Below are positions 45,606 through 54,655 of a DNA stretch of 64,000 bases, one piece after another. Position numbers and translations under genes: made by a program. Position 1 is the stretch's first letter; every line of letters starts with the position of its first letter. The notes under the pieces are model-generated. The model was not told the DNA's origin. It saw nothing but the letters and a program-made list of their open reading frames with translations, and ran no database searches. The DNA lies in contig NZ_FNAN01000009.1 in assembly GCF_900101885.1 (NCBI RefSeq), forward strand, positions 310,001-374,000, given 5' to 3'. Source of the DNA: Dyadobacter soli. GTDB taxonomy: Bacteria; Bacteroidota; Bacteroidia; Cytophagales; Spirosomataceae.

Positions 45606-46990
45606 TTTTGTCCCAATGTTTTGATCTTGTCGACGTTGTGATGGATCTTTTCAATGGCCGAAGCAATGGCTTTCATGTCGTCTTTCGTGCCTAGGAGCAT
45701 ATTTTGGGTAAGCCAAACGGCTTCGCTGCAAACTTTATCGTTCACCGGGCATTTGTTCTGCTCGTTGTAGCGGTTAATGTCCAGCATTTCCTTGGAATAC
45801 ATCCTTTTATAATTCTCCGAATCGAAGGTGTCTTTCAAATAAGGCTGAGTATTCAAAGGCGTATACCCGCTTGAACACGGAACGCCTTCTGCCCGCAAGG
45901 CATTCAGAAACGCCTCGCGCGAAAGTCCTTTAAAACCCTCCTTTTGATAACGGAAAGGGAACAAATGGAAAGCGCCGCGGGTGACTTTGTCGTACAATTT
46001 ATAAGGTACGATGCCGGGTATGTCCTTTATCAGTGATTTCAGGTATTCAGCATTTTCGTTGCGCGTGGTAGTCTGGGCGTAGAGGCGTTTCATTTGGGCG
46101 AGGCCAATGGCCGCCTGGTATTCCGAAAACCGCAGTTTAGTACCCTGCATGACGGCCCCGGTACTCACGGTGCCCACAGCGCTGCCATAAGGGTTCCCGA
46201 AGTTGGTATAGGAAAAACAAAGATCGATAAAATGGTCGTTGTTGCTCACAATGGCGCCGCCTTCGCCGATGGGCAGGTTTTTGGAATTCTGAAAACTGAA
46301 ACAGCCTGCGTCGCCGATACTGCCTACTTTCTTTTGATCATACTCGGCCAAATGTGCCTGACAGGCGTCCTCGATTACGAGCAGCTTATGCTTTTTTGCA
46401 ATGCCCATAACACGGTCCATATCCACGGGCAGCCCCAGAATGTGTACGGCGAGAATCGCTTTGGTGCGTGGAGTGATTCTGGCCTCGATCTTCGCCGGAT
46501 CGATCTGGAAAGTTTCGGCGTCGATGTCCACGAACACCGGCATGGCGCCATTGGAAAGAATGGAAGAAACCGACGCGATGAATGTGTAAGGCGGTACGAG
46601 CACCTCGTCACCGGCCCCGATACCGAGCTGGTGAATGGCCGTTACCAATGCATTCGTGCCGTTTACGACTGCTAAACATCTTTTGACGCCCAAAGCCGCG
46701 GCCCATTCTTTTTCAAACTGCGTCACCACATCCGCCCGCGACCAAATGCCGCTCCGGACCACTTCCAGCAGCTGCTTTTCGTCCGTTTCGGGGTTCCATT
46801 GCGGCCATACCGGCCATTTTACCTCCGCCCAGGCCGAAGGCCCGCCCAATACCGCGGGTACCTGTGCCGCCTTCGTCCCGATCATGGGCAGTGCCGTAAC
46901 CGACGTGGAAGCAAGGGCCACGCCCAGCCCCGCCAATGAATTCTGTTTCAAAAACGTTCTTCGCGACAATTTGGAGCTGAATGCATTCAT
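45602..46990 (-). CDS. Tat-tagged DegT/DnrJ/EryC1 family aminotransferase
   Basis: PLP-dependent sugar-aminotransferase fold, 462 residues. The N-terminus is a Tat signal (SRRTFLKQNSLAGLGVALA, residues 9-28), unusual for this normally cytoplasmic family. PLP-site features are intact: NGTNAL near 110-115, Asp208 in IEDACQAH and the Schiff-base Lys237 in FQNSKNLPIGEGGA. It is therefore likely active, acting as a transaminase outside the cytoplasm or a lyase-like relative. It is coupled to the ceramidase-like gene downstream and follows a Tat-tagged dehydrogenase by 26 bp. Confidence 0.88.
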   Translation of the reverse strand: MNAFSSKLSRRTFLKQNSLAGLGVALASTSVTALPMIGTKAAQVPAVLGGPSAWAEVKWPVWPQWNPETDEKQLLEVVRSGIWSRADVVTQFEKEWAAALGVKRCLAVVNGTNALVTAIHQLGIGAGDEVLVPPYTFIASVSSILSNGAMPVFVDIDAETFQIDPAKIEARITPRTKAILAVHILGLPVDMDRVMGIAKKHKLLVIEDACQAHLAEYDQKKVGSIGDAGCFSFQNSKNLPIGEGGAIVSNNDHFIDLCFSYTNFGNPYGSAVGTVSTGAVMQGTKLRFSEYQAAIGLAQMKRLYAQTTTRNENAEYLKSLIKDIPGIVPYKLYDKVTRGAFHLFPFRYQKEGFKGLSREAFLNALRAEGVPCSSGYTPLNTQPYLKDTFDSENYKRMYSKEMLDINRYNEQNKCPVNDKVCSEAVWLTQNMLLGTKDDMKAIASAIEKIHHNVDKIKTLGQK

Positions 46991-47016
46991 GGGACAAGGG
47001 ATTTGATTGAACGAAC

Positions 47017-48021
47017 CTATTTTTTGCCTGCCTTGGCGAGCACGCTTTCCAGCGTTACGCTCTTGCCTCCCTGGCGCTTGCTTTCATCGGCTGCTTCCAT
47101 GAAAGCGAATATTTCGATGCTTTCTTCGGGGGTTACCGGTACTTCGCCGGTTTTGAAATACTTGATAATATCGACCAAAAGTGGCTCATAACCACCATAT
47201 GGGCCTAAAACTTTGTTGCCATCTTCGGTGAAAACGGTTCCGCCGTAGTCGTGCTTGCCCGTGCGGGTGCCGCGGAATGTACCCGTGCGACCGTCGCCCC
47301 AAATACCTACCACGATGTCGGTGTTAGGCGTGTTCACGCGGGTTACGCTCTTGCAGCCCGTGCCCATCACGGTATACAGCGTCTCTACGCCATGGATGCC
47401 GTACCAGAAGAAATCAGGGTGCGTTTTTTCAAGAACGGCAGGGCTATACGTATCGGCGCCCAGTACCTTTTTCTTGTCGATGCTTTCAATGCCTTTGATG
47501 TAACGCAGCGAAGAAGCTGTGAAAATGGGGATATTGTATTTTTTGGAAGCTTCGTAAATTTTCAGTGTGTCCGAAAGTGAAGCGGCGACGGGTTTGTCGA
47601 TAAACATGCGTTTGCCCGCTTTAAAAACTTCGAGTGCCTGTTCCAAATGGAGCCGGCCGTCGTTGGTTTCAAGCAGGATCACATCGGTTTTAACCAGCAA
47701 TTCCTTGATCGAACCGACAATCTCGACGCCCATTTTCTTCACTTCCTCGATATAACCCGGAATGCGTTTGGTACTCGATTCGATGTCCTTGCTGCCGTAG
47801 GGGTAAGCCGCCACCACTTTATAACCGTCGTAAACGGCATCCGGATTTTCGGCATTCAATGCTTTGGCAAATGCAATGGCGTGCGAAGTATCCAGCCCGA
47901 TTATCCCGACACGTTTACCATCCGCAGGCCGCGCCGATGCAGGCAAATGATTCATTAAACCCAGACCGATTCCGGCGGTGACCGATTGGAAAATAAACTT
48001 TCGTCTGCTAAGCGAATGCAT
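47017..48021 (-). CDS. Tat-tagged Gfo/Idh/MocA family oxidoreductase
   Basis: The 334-residue protein has a twin-arginine signal (SLSRRKFIFQSVTAGIGLGL), a Rossmann-type start (KRVGIIGLDTSHAIAFAKAL), the RMFIDKPVAAS segment with the family Lys, and FFWYGIHGVETLYTVMG in the C-terminal domain. The GxxxTSH version of the nucleotide motif marks a subgroup different from the 41498 paralogue. The ATG at 48021 is preferred to 48093. It is first of the run 48021 to 41498, below the LacI regulator. Confidence 0.85.
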   Translation of the reverse strand: MHSLSRRKFIFQSVTAGIGLGLMNHLPASARPADGKRVGIIGLDTSHAIAFAKALNAENPDAVYDGYKVVAAYPYGSKDIESSTKRIPGYIEEVKKMGVEIVGSIKELLVKTDVILLETNDGRLHLEQALEVFKAGKRMFIDKPVAASLSDTLKIYEASKKYNIPIFTASSLRYIKGIESIDKKKVLGADTYSPAVLEKTHPDFFWYGIHGVETLYTVMGTGCKSVTRVNTPNTDIVVGIWGDGRTGTFRGTRTGKHDYGGTVFTEDGNKVLGPYGGYEPLLVDIIKYFKTGEVPVTPEESIEIFAFMEAADESKRQGGKSVTLESVLAKAGKK

Positions 48022-48215
48022 AAAACAAAGGGAAAAGAGTTCAGGAATAGCCAGCCCGTTTTTGATTTCGGGTACGTACCCGTAAATATACACACATATT
48101 TTAATTTACAAGTTATCTGTGGGATTGTTTGCAGGAAATTTTGTTGGGATGTTCGTTTTGGTGATTTAATGCTGCTGTTTGGTGTCAATACAACATTTAT
48201 TGTGCTGAGGAGGCT

Positions 48216-48239
48216 GGTACAAATCTCAGGATTTGTACC
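48216..48239. repeat. Perfect 10-bp hairpin downstream of the LacI gene
   Basis: GGTACAAATC and GATTTGTACC flank a TCAG loop. There is no T-run, so it is either an element end or a processing/termination hairpin. Confidence 0.55.
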
Positions 48240-48246
48240 CACTATA

Positions 48247-48347
48247 CGCAGGCCTCCGGCCGGTCGGTGCGGCGAATGCGATGTTGCATGTATGACCGGC
48301 CGGAGGCCTGCGAATAGTAAGCACGAAGGTAGACCTTCGCGCCATTG
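48247..48347. repeat. REP-like element, copy 1
   Basis: Perfect 19-bp inverted arms (48247-48265 and 48294-48312, CGCAGGCCTCCGGCCGGTC and complement) around a 28-nt loop, followed by a second hairpin CGAAGGT/ACCTTCG (48324-48339). Positions 48279-48347 form a 69-nt direct repeat with 48533-48601. Confidence 0.8.
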
Positions 48348-48507
48348 GGCGTTGGTTTTGAAGTTCCATGCCTGACGGCATTTGCACTACAAAAAGCGGC
48401 ATAATCGCGTAGCGATGTAATATTGGTAGCAACAACGGTGGGGATCTCCATTCAAAATTCCGTTAGGAATGTAACAACAAATCGAGGAAAATCGACAACG
48501 TGAACAA

Positions 48508-48601
48508 CCCCGGCCGGTAAGTACGGCTAAAACGATGTTGCATGTCTGACCGGCCGGAGGCCTGCGAATACTCAGCACGAAGGTAGACCTTCGCGCCATT
48601 G
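48508..48601. repeat. REP-like element, copy 2 (degraded left arm)
   Basis: Repeats the 69-nt segment at 48533-48601 with about four mismatches, including GACCGGCCGGAGGCCTGCG at 48548-48566 and the CGAAGGT hairpin. The left arm (CCGGCCGGTAAG) is only partly kept. Between the copies lies ATGCCTGACGGCAT (48367-48380), another short palindrome. The 591-bp gap 48022-48612 holds no gene I can support. Confidence 0.8.
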
Positions 48602-48612
48602 CTTCTTCACCA

Positions 48613-49671
48613 TTAATTCTGATAAAACGCCTGGTTCTCCTTGGTAACAATATCGATCGGCATGAAATGCGTCTTCTCCACCGCCGCGCCGAGGACGAGC
48701 GTTCGGTAGAGCGCCATCAGCCCGCGGTAACCCTGTTCTTCGGGCTTGTGACAGATCAGGAAGTCGATGAGCTCCTTATTGAGGTAGGCAATGTTTTCTT
48801 TTAAATAATCATAACCAATCAGCGAAATGTCGGCGCGCTTAGCTTTTTCAAGGAATGCGGCGACGGAGAAAACGCGGGAATTGGTGACGAAAATGGCTTC
48901 TATATCGTCGTGCTCGTGCAATGCGCGCGTGAGGTCGCGCGTCACGGAAAGGCTGTCGGTATCCTTGATGTCGATGCGGATGATCTCGATCGGCAGGTTA
49001 TGGTCTTTGAAATAAGAGCGGAAACCCTCTTCGATTTGCAGGTAATTATAGCTATCCGTCTCTTTGGAAATATTCACCACGGCCACTTTGTGCTTCTCTT
49101 TCAAGCGGTAGGTCGACAATTTGGCGCCTACATAGCCGCTCTGGAACAAATGCGGGCCGATGTAGCACAGATTGTCCTCGTCAGGCACGTCGGAGTCGAT
49201 GAACACGAACGGTACTTTTTTCTCCCGGCAGGTCCGCACGAATTTCCGGGACTCTTCGATGAAGGACGGGGCAAGCAATACGCCTTTGAAACCGCCATCG
49301 AGAATGGCCGCGGCCTGCTCGTTGAATGTCGCCGGGTCGTTGAGGTCGAAATAGAAGGTCTTTACCTGCACACCGTATTTCCTGATCTCCGCATCGGCGC
49401 GGGAAATGCCTTTCATCGGCGCCTCCCAGAAATCGGTTTCCTCCGAAACGCGCGGAATGAGCACGGCCAGCGAAATGATTTTCTTCGAAGCAAGGCGGCT
49501 CGCGAGGATATTCGGCTGGTAATCCAGCTCCTTGATAATGTCGTTGATCTTCTTCTTGGTCTTTTCCGAAACGCCCGAGCGGTTGTGCAATACGCGGTCG
49601 ACGGTCGCGATGGAGACGTTGGCACGGCGGGCGATTTCCTTCACGCCGTAGTAGGTATTTTCTTTTTCCAT
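48613..49671 (-). CDS. LacI-family transcriptional regulator
   Basis: The 352-residue repressor has an N-terminal LacI HTH (VKEIARRANVSIATVDRVLHNRSGVSE, hinge YQPNILASRLASKK) and a periplasmic-binding-protein-like effector domain (e.g. VPFVFIDSDVPDEDNLCYIGP), resembling sugar-binding members. It lies upstream, on the same strand, of the oxidoreductase/DegT/ceramidase run and is the natural candidate to control it; the effector would be the degraded sugar or cyclitol. Repeats separate it from the first target gene. Confidence 0.9.
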   Translation of the reverse strand: MEKENTYYGVKEIARRANVSIATVDRVLHNRSGVSEKTKKKINDIIKELDYQPNILASRLASKKIISLAVLIPRVSEETDFWEAPMKGISRADAEIRKYGVQVKTFYFDLNDPATFNEQAAAILDGGFKGVLLAPSFIEESRKFVRTCREKKVPFVFIDSDVPDEDNLCYIGPHLFQSGYVGAKLSTYRLKEKHKVAVVNISKETDSYNYLQIEEGFRSYFKDHNLPIEIIRIDIKDTDSLSVTRDLTRALHEHDDIEAIFVTNSRVFSVAAFLEKAKRADISLIGYDYLKENIAYLNKELIDFLICHKPEEQGYRGLMALYRTLVLGAAVEKTHFMPIDIVTKENQAFYQN

Positions 49672-49856
49672 CCGGAAAAGGGAGGTTTGGTATCAGTGCT
49701 AACTCCGGCAGGCTGCTGTGCCTGCGTTGTAAAACCACGAATAAAAGGGTTTTAGATTTTATTTAATGGTTTTCCTCCAAATTTTTGGCAAATACAATCC
49801 GGCAATCAATATTTGTATATATAATCTATTAATTAAATATAGTAATAGGGTCGATT

Positions 49857-51071
49857 ATGGCGCTGAACTACATGGCATTGGCCGTTCCACTGTTCCTTTT
49901 GCTGATCGGGATTGAATACTGGGTTTCGAAGCGTCTGGGGCGGCAGTTGTTCAATTTCAACAGCTCCATCGCCAACATGAATGTGGGTGTTTTAGAGCGG
50001 CTGATCGACATGTTTACGGCCGGGTCGTTCTTCTTTTTTTACGACTATATCCAAAAAACTTACGGGCTGTTCGAAATCCGGCCGACGTTGCTCGTCTGGA
50101 TCGCATTAATTCTTGCTACCGACTTCGTTTGGTACTGGTACCATCGCGCCGGGCACAAAATCAACCTCTTCTGGGGCTTTCACGTGGTACATCACACGAG
50201 CGAGGAGTTCAATTATACGGCTGGAACGCGCATTACGATATTTCAGGCGGTGGTCAGGACGGCATTCTGGTCGGTGCTGCCGCTGATCGGCTTCCCGGCG
50301 CCGATGATCACGACCATGCTCATCGTGCACGGTCTCTATCCGTTCTTCACGCACACGCAGTTGATTGGAAAACTGGGCATTCTGGAATACATTCTCGTTA
50401 CGCCCTCGCACCACCGCGTGCACCACGCGAGCAACGACGCATACCTCGACAAGAATTTCGGCGACATGTTCATCATCTGGGATAAGCTTTTCGGCACATT
50501 CGCAGCGGAAAAGGAGCAGCCGGTTTTCGGGCTCACCAAGCAGCTCGACAGTTACAGTTTTCTCTGGCAGCATTTCCATTTCCTGGTCGAGATATGGTAT
50601 TCCGCGCAGCAGCAAAAGGGCATTGCGGACAAGCTGAAAGTCATTTTCGGCAGCCCGGCAGACTTCGACCCGGCTGTTCGGCGGATAGTTGAAAGGCGCT
50701 TTTTATCCAAAAACAAGGTACGCGTGCGGTCGCAGAAATTCAGGAGATATGTGCTCGTACAATTTACGGTGACGGTGATCGCGCTGTTTTTCCTGCTCCT
50801 TTTTGAGCACCAGGAAGAAACGTTCCTGCAAGTAATGGTGGCGCTGGTGATCTTTATCACGCTCATCAACTGCGGCGCCATTCTCGAACAACGCCGCTGG
50901 GTGTTCTACCTCGAATTCTGCCGGGGCGCCCTGATTTTCATCGCCGCGTATCACTACTTCCCGCACCCGACGTTGCTGTTCCTCATCTGGGCCGTGCTGA
51001 TAGGCGGCGTGCTGTACTTTTCGACATTGCAAAAGCAATATCTGCAAACCATTTACGGCAGGCAAGGGTAA
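49857..51071 (+). CDS. Sterol desaturase/fatty-acid hydroxylase family membrane protein
   Basis: The 404-residue membrane protein carries the three His clusters of the di-iron hydroxylase family: HRAGH (about 97-101), HVVHH (about 109-113) and HHRVHH (about 187-192), among eight or so hydrophobic segments. Family members hydroxylate or desaturate lipids using O2. The C-terminal third adds four more membrane segments. The lipid substrate is unknown. It is divergent from the LacI gene with a 185-bp AT-rich gap and alone upstream of the second susC. Confidence 0.86.
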   Translation: MALNYMALAVPLFLLLIGIEYWVSKRLGRQLFNFNSSIANMNVGVLERLIDMFTAGSFFFFYDYIQKTYGLFEIRPTLLVWIALILATDFVWYWYHRAGHKINLFWGFHVVHHTSEEFNYTAGTRITIFQAVVRTAFWSVLPLIGFPAPMITTMLIVHGLYPFFTHTQLIGKLGILEYILVTPSHHRVHHASNDAYLDKNFGDMFIIWDKLFGTFAAEKEQPVFGLTKQLDSYSFLWQHFHFLVEIWYSAQQQKGIADKLKVIFGSPADFDPAVRRIVERRFLSKNKVRVRSQKFRRYVLVQFTVTVIALFFLLLFEHQEETFLQVMVALVIFITLINCGAILEQRRWVFYLEFCRGALIFIAAYHYFPHPTLLFLIWAVLIGGVLYFSTLQKQYLQTIYGRQG

Positions 51072-51546
51072 TTGGTTTAGGATTTTTAGGATTAATAATA
51101 TAAGTATATTTAAAATATAGGCCTATTTGTTAAGAATAAGTAAACGCAGGTTGCTTGTTGATAATTCTATATTTTACTTTGCCTATATATTTAATAGAGA
51201 TTGTAGTTTATTGATTGACCCATTGACAACCACCAACCCGAACTGCCCCATGAAACTTTTCCGAACATCCCCATTCAATTGTTGAAGCCGATAACCCGGC
51301 CCTCAGTCCCAGGAAGCGCTCTACGTTAACGATTCCAGACCGCCCGCGATCCGGCGATCCGGCGGACCGGCGACCCGGCGCACAGGCGCACCGTTAGGTG
51401 CCGCCACCCGCATCGAAAGCCATCGTCTATGGTCCCAAAGCGCACAAGCAATCGGCGGTCAACGGTCGGCCGTCGGCGGTCCAAAATCACCCAGCACGCT
51501 GAACACCGTGATTACCAGAACCCAGCCCCATTTTTTACTAATTACT
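51072..51546 (+). other. Intergenic leader before the second susC
   Basis: No gene is supported here. The first 150 bp are AT-rich, with the palindrome ATAGGCCTAT at 51117-51126 and a weak promoter-like pair TTG (51151) and TTACTTTG (51174-51181). The last 200 bp are strikingly C/G-rich and include an 8-nt tandem repeat at 51346-51393. Confidence 0.5.
51346..51393 (+). repeat. Six-unit 8-nt tandem repeat (GCGAYCCG)
   Basis: Six consecutive 8-mers: GCGATCCG twice, then GCGGACCG, GCGACCCG, GCGCACAG and GCGCACCG. It lies in a possible long 5' leader about 155 bp ahead of the susC start. Confidence 0.7.
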
Positions 51547-54500
51547 ATGTTCCAAAATTTTTCCAGAAACTCTCTCCTGAGCAGAGGCCGGCTACTTGTG
51601 GCTTTGCTGCTCTTCGGCCTTAGCGCCGTCGCCCAGAACATCGCCGTGAAAGGCACCGTAACCTCCGCAACTGACAATGGATCACCGCCCGGCGTCAATA
51701 TCGTGGTGAAAAACACGCTCATAGGTACCACTACGGATGCCGACGGCAAGTTCGAGATCAATGCGCCATCCGACGGCACCCTTGTTTTCTCCGGAATCGG
51801 GTACGTTACCCAGGAAGTGGCCGTGAATGGCCGTGCAACGATCGATATCAAACTTGCTACCGATACCAAGCAGCTGGAAGAAGTCGTGGTAGTTGGTTAT
51901 GGTACGCAAAAGCGCAATGCGCTGACCAACTCCGTGTCGCAGATCAGCGGTGACGCGATTACCAAGCGGCCGGTTTCGAATATCCAGCAGTCATTTCAAG
52001 GCTTAATGCCGGGTGTGACTGTGCTCGACCAGGGCGGTTCACCCGGGAAATCGAATACCAACATCCGCGTACGGGGCATTACCACATTCAATATCAATGG
52101 CAGCAGTACGAGCGGGTATGATTTGGGTAAAAACGATGCATTGGTGATCGTGGACGGTATCGAGCAGCGCCTGAGCGACATTAACCCGGACGATATCGAA
52201 TCGGTTTCCGTTTTGAAAGACGCTTCCTCGACTGCCATTTACGGCTCCCGCGCGACGAACGGGGTGATTCTCGTAACGACCAAACGTGCCAAAGGCGGCA
52301 AGGTTCAGGTGGATTATCACGGTTATTACGCCATTCAAAAATCCAATAATGTGCCCAAAATGATGGGCCTCGAAGCTTACATGCGCGAGCAGGTGGCTGC
52401 ATACACCAATGCGGGACTTGCAGTACCGGCACGTTTTACAGAGGAGTCCATTCAGGCCTACGTGAATGCGACCGACCGCGAGAAATATCCTTTGCCCAAC
52501 AACTGGTTCGAAACCATGCTCCGCTCGGCGCCCCAGCAGAACCACACTATTTCGGTAGCCGGCGGAACGGACGTGATCCGCACGCGTTTGAGCGCCCGTT
52601 TCCAGGATCAGCAGGGGGTAATTGCAGGTTATTCCAATAAAATCGGCGAATTCCGGCTCAATACCGACTATAATGTCTCCAAGCGCGTTCGCGTGAGCGG
52701 CGACATTAACTACCGCTATGCCCGTGCATTGAACCCGACGCAGAATAATACCGGCAACAATCCGCAGCCGCTGAACAACTTCTTCCACGGTACATTATGG
52801 GCGGTGCCCAAATATGCGGATGGTACGTACGGTTTGAGCACGCAGGGGAATAACCCGTTGATGTTCAATGAAATCGGCGGCCAGTCGAGACAGGTGACGG
52901 ATTACCTCGCAGGTTATGTGAAGGCGGAGTTCGACATCGCGGAAGGCCTGACATTCTCGACGCAAATCGCTGGTAGGGGTACATTCACCAACCAGAAGAA
53001 CTTCACCAATTCCTACACCAACACGGATAAAAACACGAACATTACCAAAACGGTAGCCATCAACTCGCTTACCGAAGTGCGCAACACGCTGCGCGAATAC
53101 ACGATCAACAACCTGCTCAATTACGAAAAAAGCTTCGGCGATCACGGGTTGAAAGCATTGGTGGGTTACTCGCAGATCGGCAACACGCAGACATTCCTTT
53201 CGGCCTACCGCGAGCGGTTCTATAATAATGATATCGGTTCGATTGGGCAGGGTGCGAATGACGGTACGAAAAGCAATACGGGTAACGATGCGGAATATGG
53301 CCTCCGCTCGTATTTCGGTCGGGTTAATTATGATTACAAAGAGAAATACCTCTTCGAAGCGAATGGCCGGTATGATGGTTCTTCCAAATTCACCGGTTCG
53401 AAACAGTACAGCTTTTTCCCTTCTTTCTCGGCGGGATGGCGCATTTCGAAGGAAAATTTCTGGCAGGGGCTCGATAAGGCCGTTAACGACCTGAAACTCC
53501 GCGGTTCGTGGGGGATTACCGGGAACCAGTCGGTGGATTTGTACAGCTACTATTCCGCATTGACGGCCCTCGGTTACAGCTTCGGCGGCACGCCGGTACA
53601 AGGTTACCGCCCGACCACATTGGCTAATACCGGCCTGGGCTGGGAATCCACCACACAGCTCGACCTTGGTATCGACGCGGCATTCCTGAACAAACGCCTC
53701 ACATTCACCGCCGATTACTACCGCAAGCTCACGGACGACATTCTTTTGAACCTCGATATTCCGGCAACGATCGGTTTGAAAGCACCGCCGCAGAATGCGG
53801 GTTCAGTGGAAAACAAGGGTTGGGAGTTTAGTTTGAACTACCGCGGCGCAGCCAGCTCTTCCGGCTTCCGTTACACGCTGGGCGGGAATTTGAGTATTAA
53901 TGAAAATAAAGTGACGGATTTGAAAGGTACCGGGCCTTACATTACCGGCTCTGACATCGATCCGCGCTACATTATTGCCAAAGGTCTGCCTATTAACACG
54001 TTGTGGGGTTATCAAACGGATGGTTTGTTCCAGACCCAGCAGGAAATCACCGATTACAAAGCCACTTATGCCGCCAATACCAAGCCCGGTGACGTGAAAT
54101 ATGTCGATCGCAATGGCGATGGCAAGATCAATGCCGATGATATGACCGTAATTGGTAACTCGTTCCCGAAATATACATTCGGGGTGAATGGCGACTTTTC
54201 ATACAAGGGTTTCGACCTGAGCATTTTGTTCCAGGGTGCCGCGAAAGTAGATGCGCGTCTGGCCGGTGCATTGGCTGAAATGGGTAACCAGGAAGGTTTC
54301 ACGCACGAAATTTACACCAACGATTACTGGACACCCGAAAACCCCGGCGCGCGTTTCCCCCGTCCCGTGAAGTTCGACCTCCGCAACGTAGCGACTTCCG
54401 ACCGTTTGGTAATTGATGGCTCCTATTTGCGTCTCAAAAACGTGCAGCTCGCCTATAATATCCCGGCCGAAATCGTGAGCAAGCTTCACGTAAGCCGCAT

Positions 54501-54642
54501 CCGGGTTTACACTTCGGCTACCAACCTGCTTACCTTCTCGAAGCTGAACGACTGGAACCTCGACCCCGAAGTGCCGTCCGGCCGCGCCGTGTATTTCCCG
54601 CAGACAGCCTTGTACACATTTGGTTTGAACCTATCATTCTGA
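51547..54642 (+). CDS. SusC/RagA family TonB-linked outer-membrane transporter
   Basis: The 1031-residue outer-membrane importer has a signal peptide (cleavage after SAVAQ), a carboxypeptidase-regulatory-like domain (IAVKGTVTSATDNGSPPGVNI), the TonB box and plug (EEVVVVGYGTQKR; IYGSRATNGVILVTTK) and a barrel ending in FGLNLSF. The ATG at 51547 is preferred to 51508. It is followed 13 bp later by susD and then by two sulfatases, so the transported glycan is probably sulfated. No regulator is adjacent, unlike the first SusC. Confidence 0.94.
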   Translation: MFQNFSRNSLLSRGRLLVALLLFGLSAVAQNIAVKGTVTSATDNGSPPGVNIVVKNTLIGTTTDADGKFEINAPSDGTLVFSGIGYVTQEVAVNGRATIDIKLATDTKQLEEVVVVGYGTQKRNALTNSVSQISGDAITKRPVSNIQQSFQGLMPGVTVLDQGGSPGKSNTNIRVRGITTFNINGSSTSGYDLGKNDALVIVDGIEQRLSDINPDDIESVSVLKDASSTAIYGSRATNGVILVTTKRAKGGKVQVDYHGYYAIQKSNNVPKMMGLEAYMREQVAAYTNAGLAVPARFTEESIQAYVNATDREKYPLPNNWFETMLRSAPQQNHTISVAGGTDVIRTRLSARFQDQQGVIAGYSNKIGEFRLNTDYNVSKRVRVSGDINYRYARALNPTQNNTGNNPQPLNNFFHGTLWAVPKYADGTYGLSTQGNNPLMFNEIGGQSRQVTDYLAGYVKAEFDIAEGLTFSTQIAGRGTFTNQKNFTNSYTNTDKNTNITKTVAINSLTEVRNTLREYTINNLLNYEKSFGDHGLKALVGYSQIGNTQTFLSAYRERFYNNDIGSIGQGANDGTKSNTGNDAEYGLRSYFGRVNYDYKEKYLFEANGRYDGSSKFTGSKQYSFFPSFSAGWRISKENFWQGLDKAVNDLKLRGSWGITGNQSVDLYSYYSALTALGYSFGGTPVQGYRPTTLANTGLGWESTTQLDLGIDAAFLNKRLTFTADYYRKLTDDILLNLDIPATIGLKAPPQNAGSVENKGWEFSLNYRGAASSSGFRYTLGGNLSINENKVTDLKGTGPYITGSDIDPRYIIAKGLPINTLWGYQTDGLFQTQQEITDYKATYAANTKPGDVKYVDRNGDGKINADDMTVIGNSFPKYTFGVNGDFSYKGFDLSILFQGAAKVDARLAGALAEMGNQEGFTHEIYTNDYWTPENPGARFPRPVKFDLRNVATSDRLVIDGSYLRLKNVQLAYNIPAEIVSKLHVSRIRVYTSATNLLTFSKLNDWNLDPEVPSGRAVYFPQTALYTFGLNLSF

Positions 54643-54655
54643 CCGCATTGATCTT

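Noticed and set aside
48247..48601. CRISPR-like array
   Set aside because: Only two copies, about 185 bp apart, with internal hairpins and no regular spacers or cas genes; they fit REP-like elements better.
51346..51393. CRISPR or coding repeat
   Set aside because: Units are 8 nt with no spacers, and an 8-nt period breaks any reading frame.
51429..51623. 64-residue plus-strand ORF upstream of the second susC
   Set aside because: It overlaps the susC signal-peptide region in another frame and begins in the GC-rich repeat tract without family resemblance.
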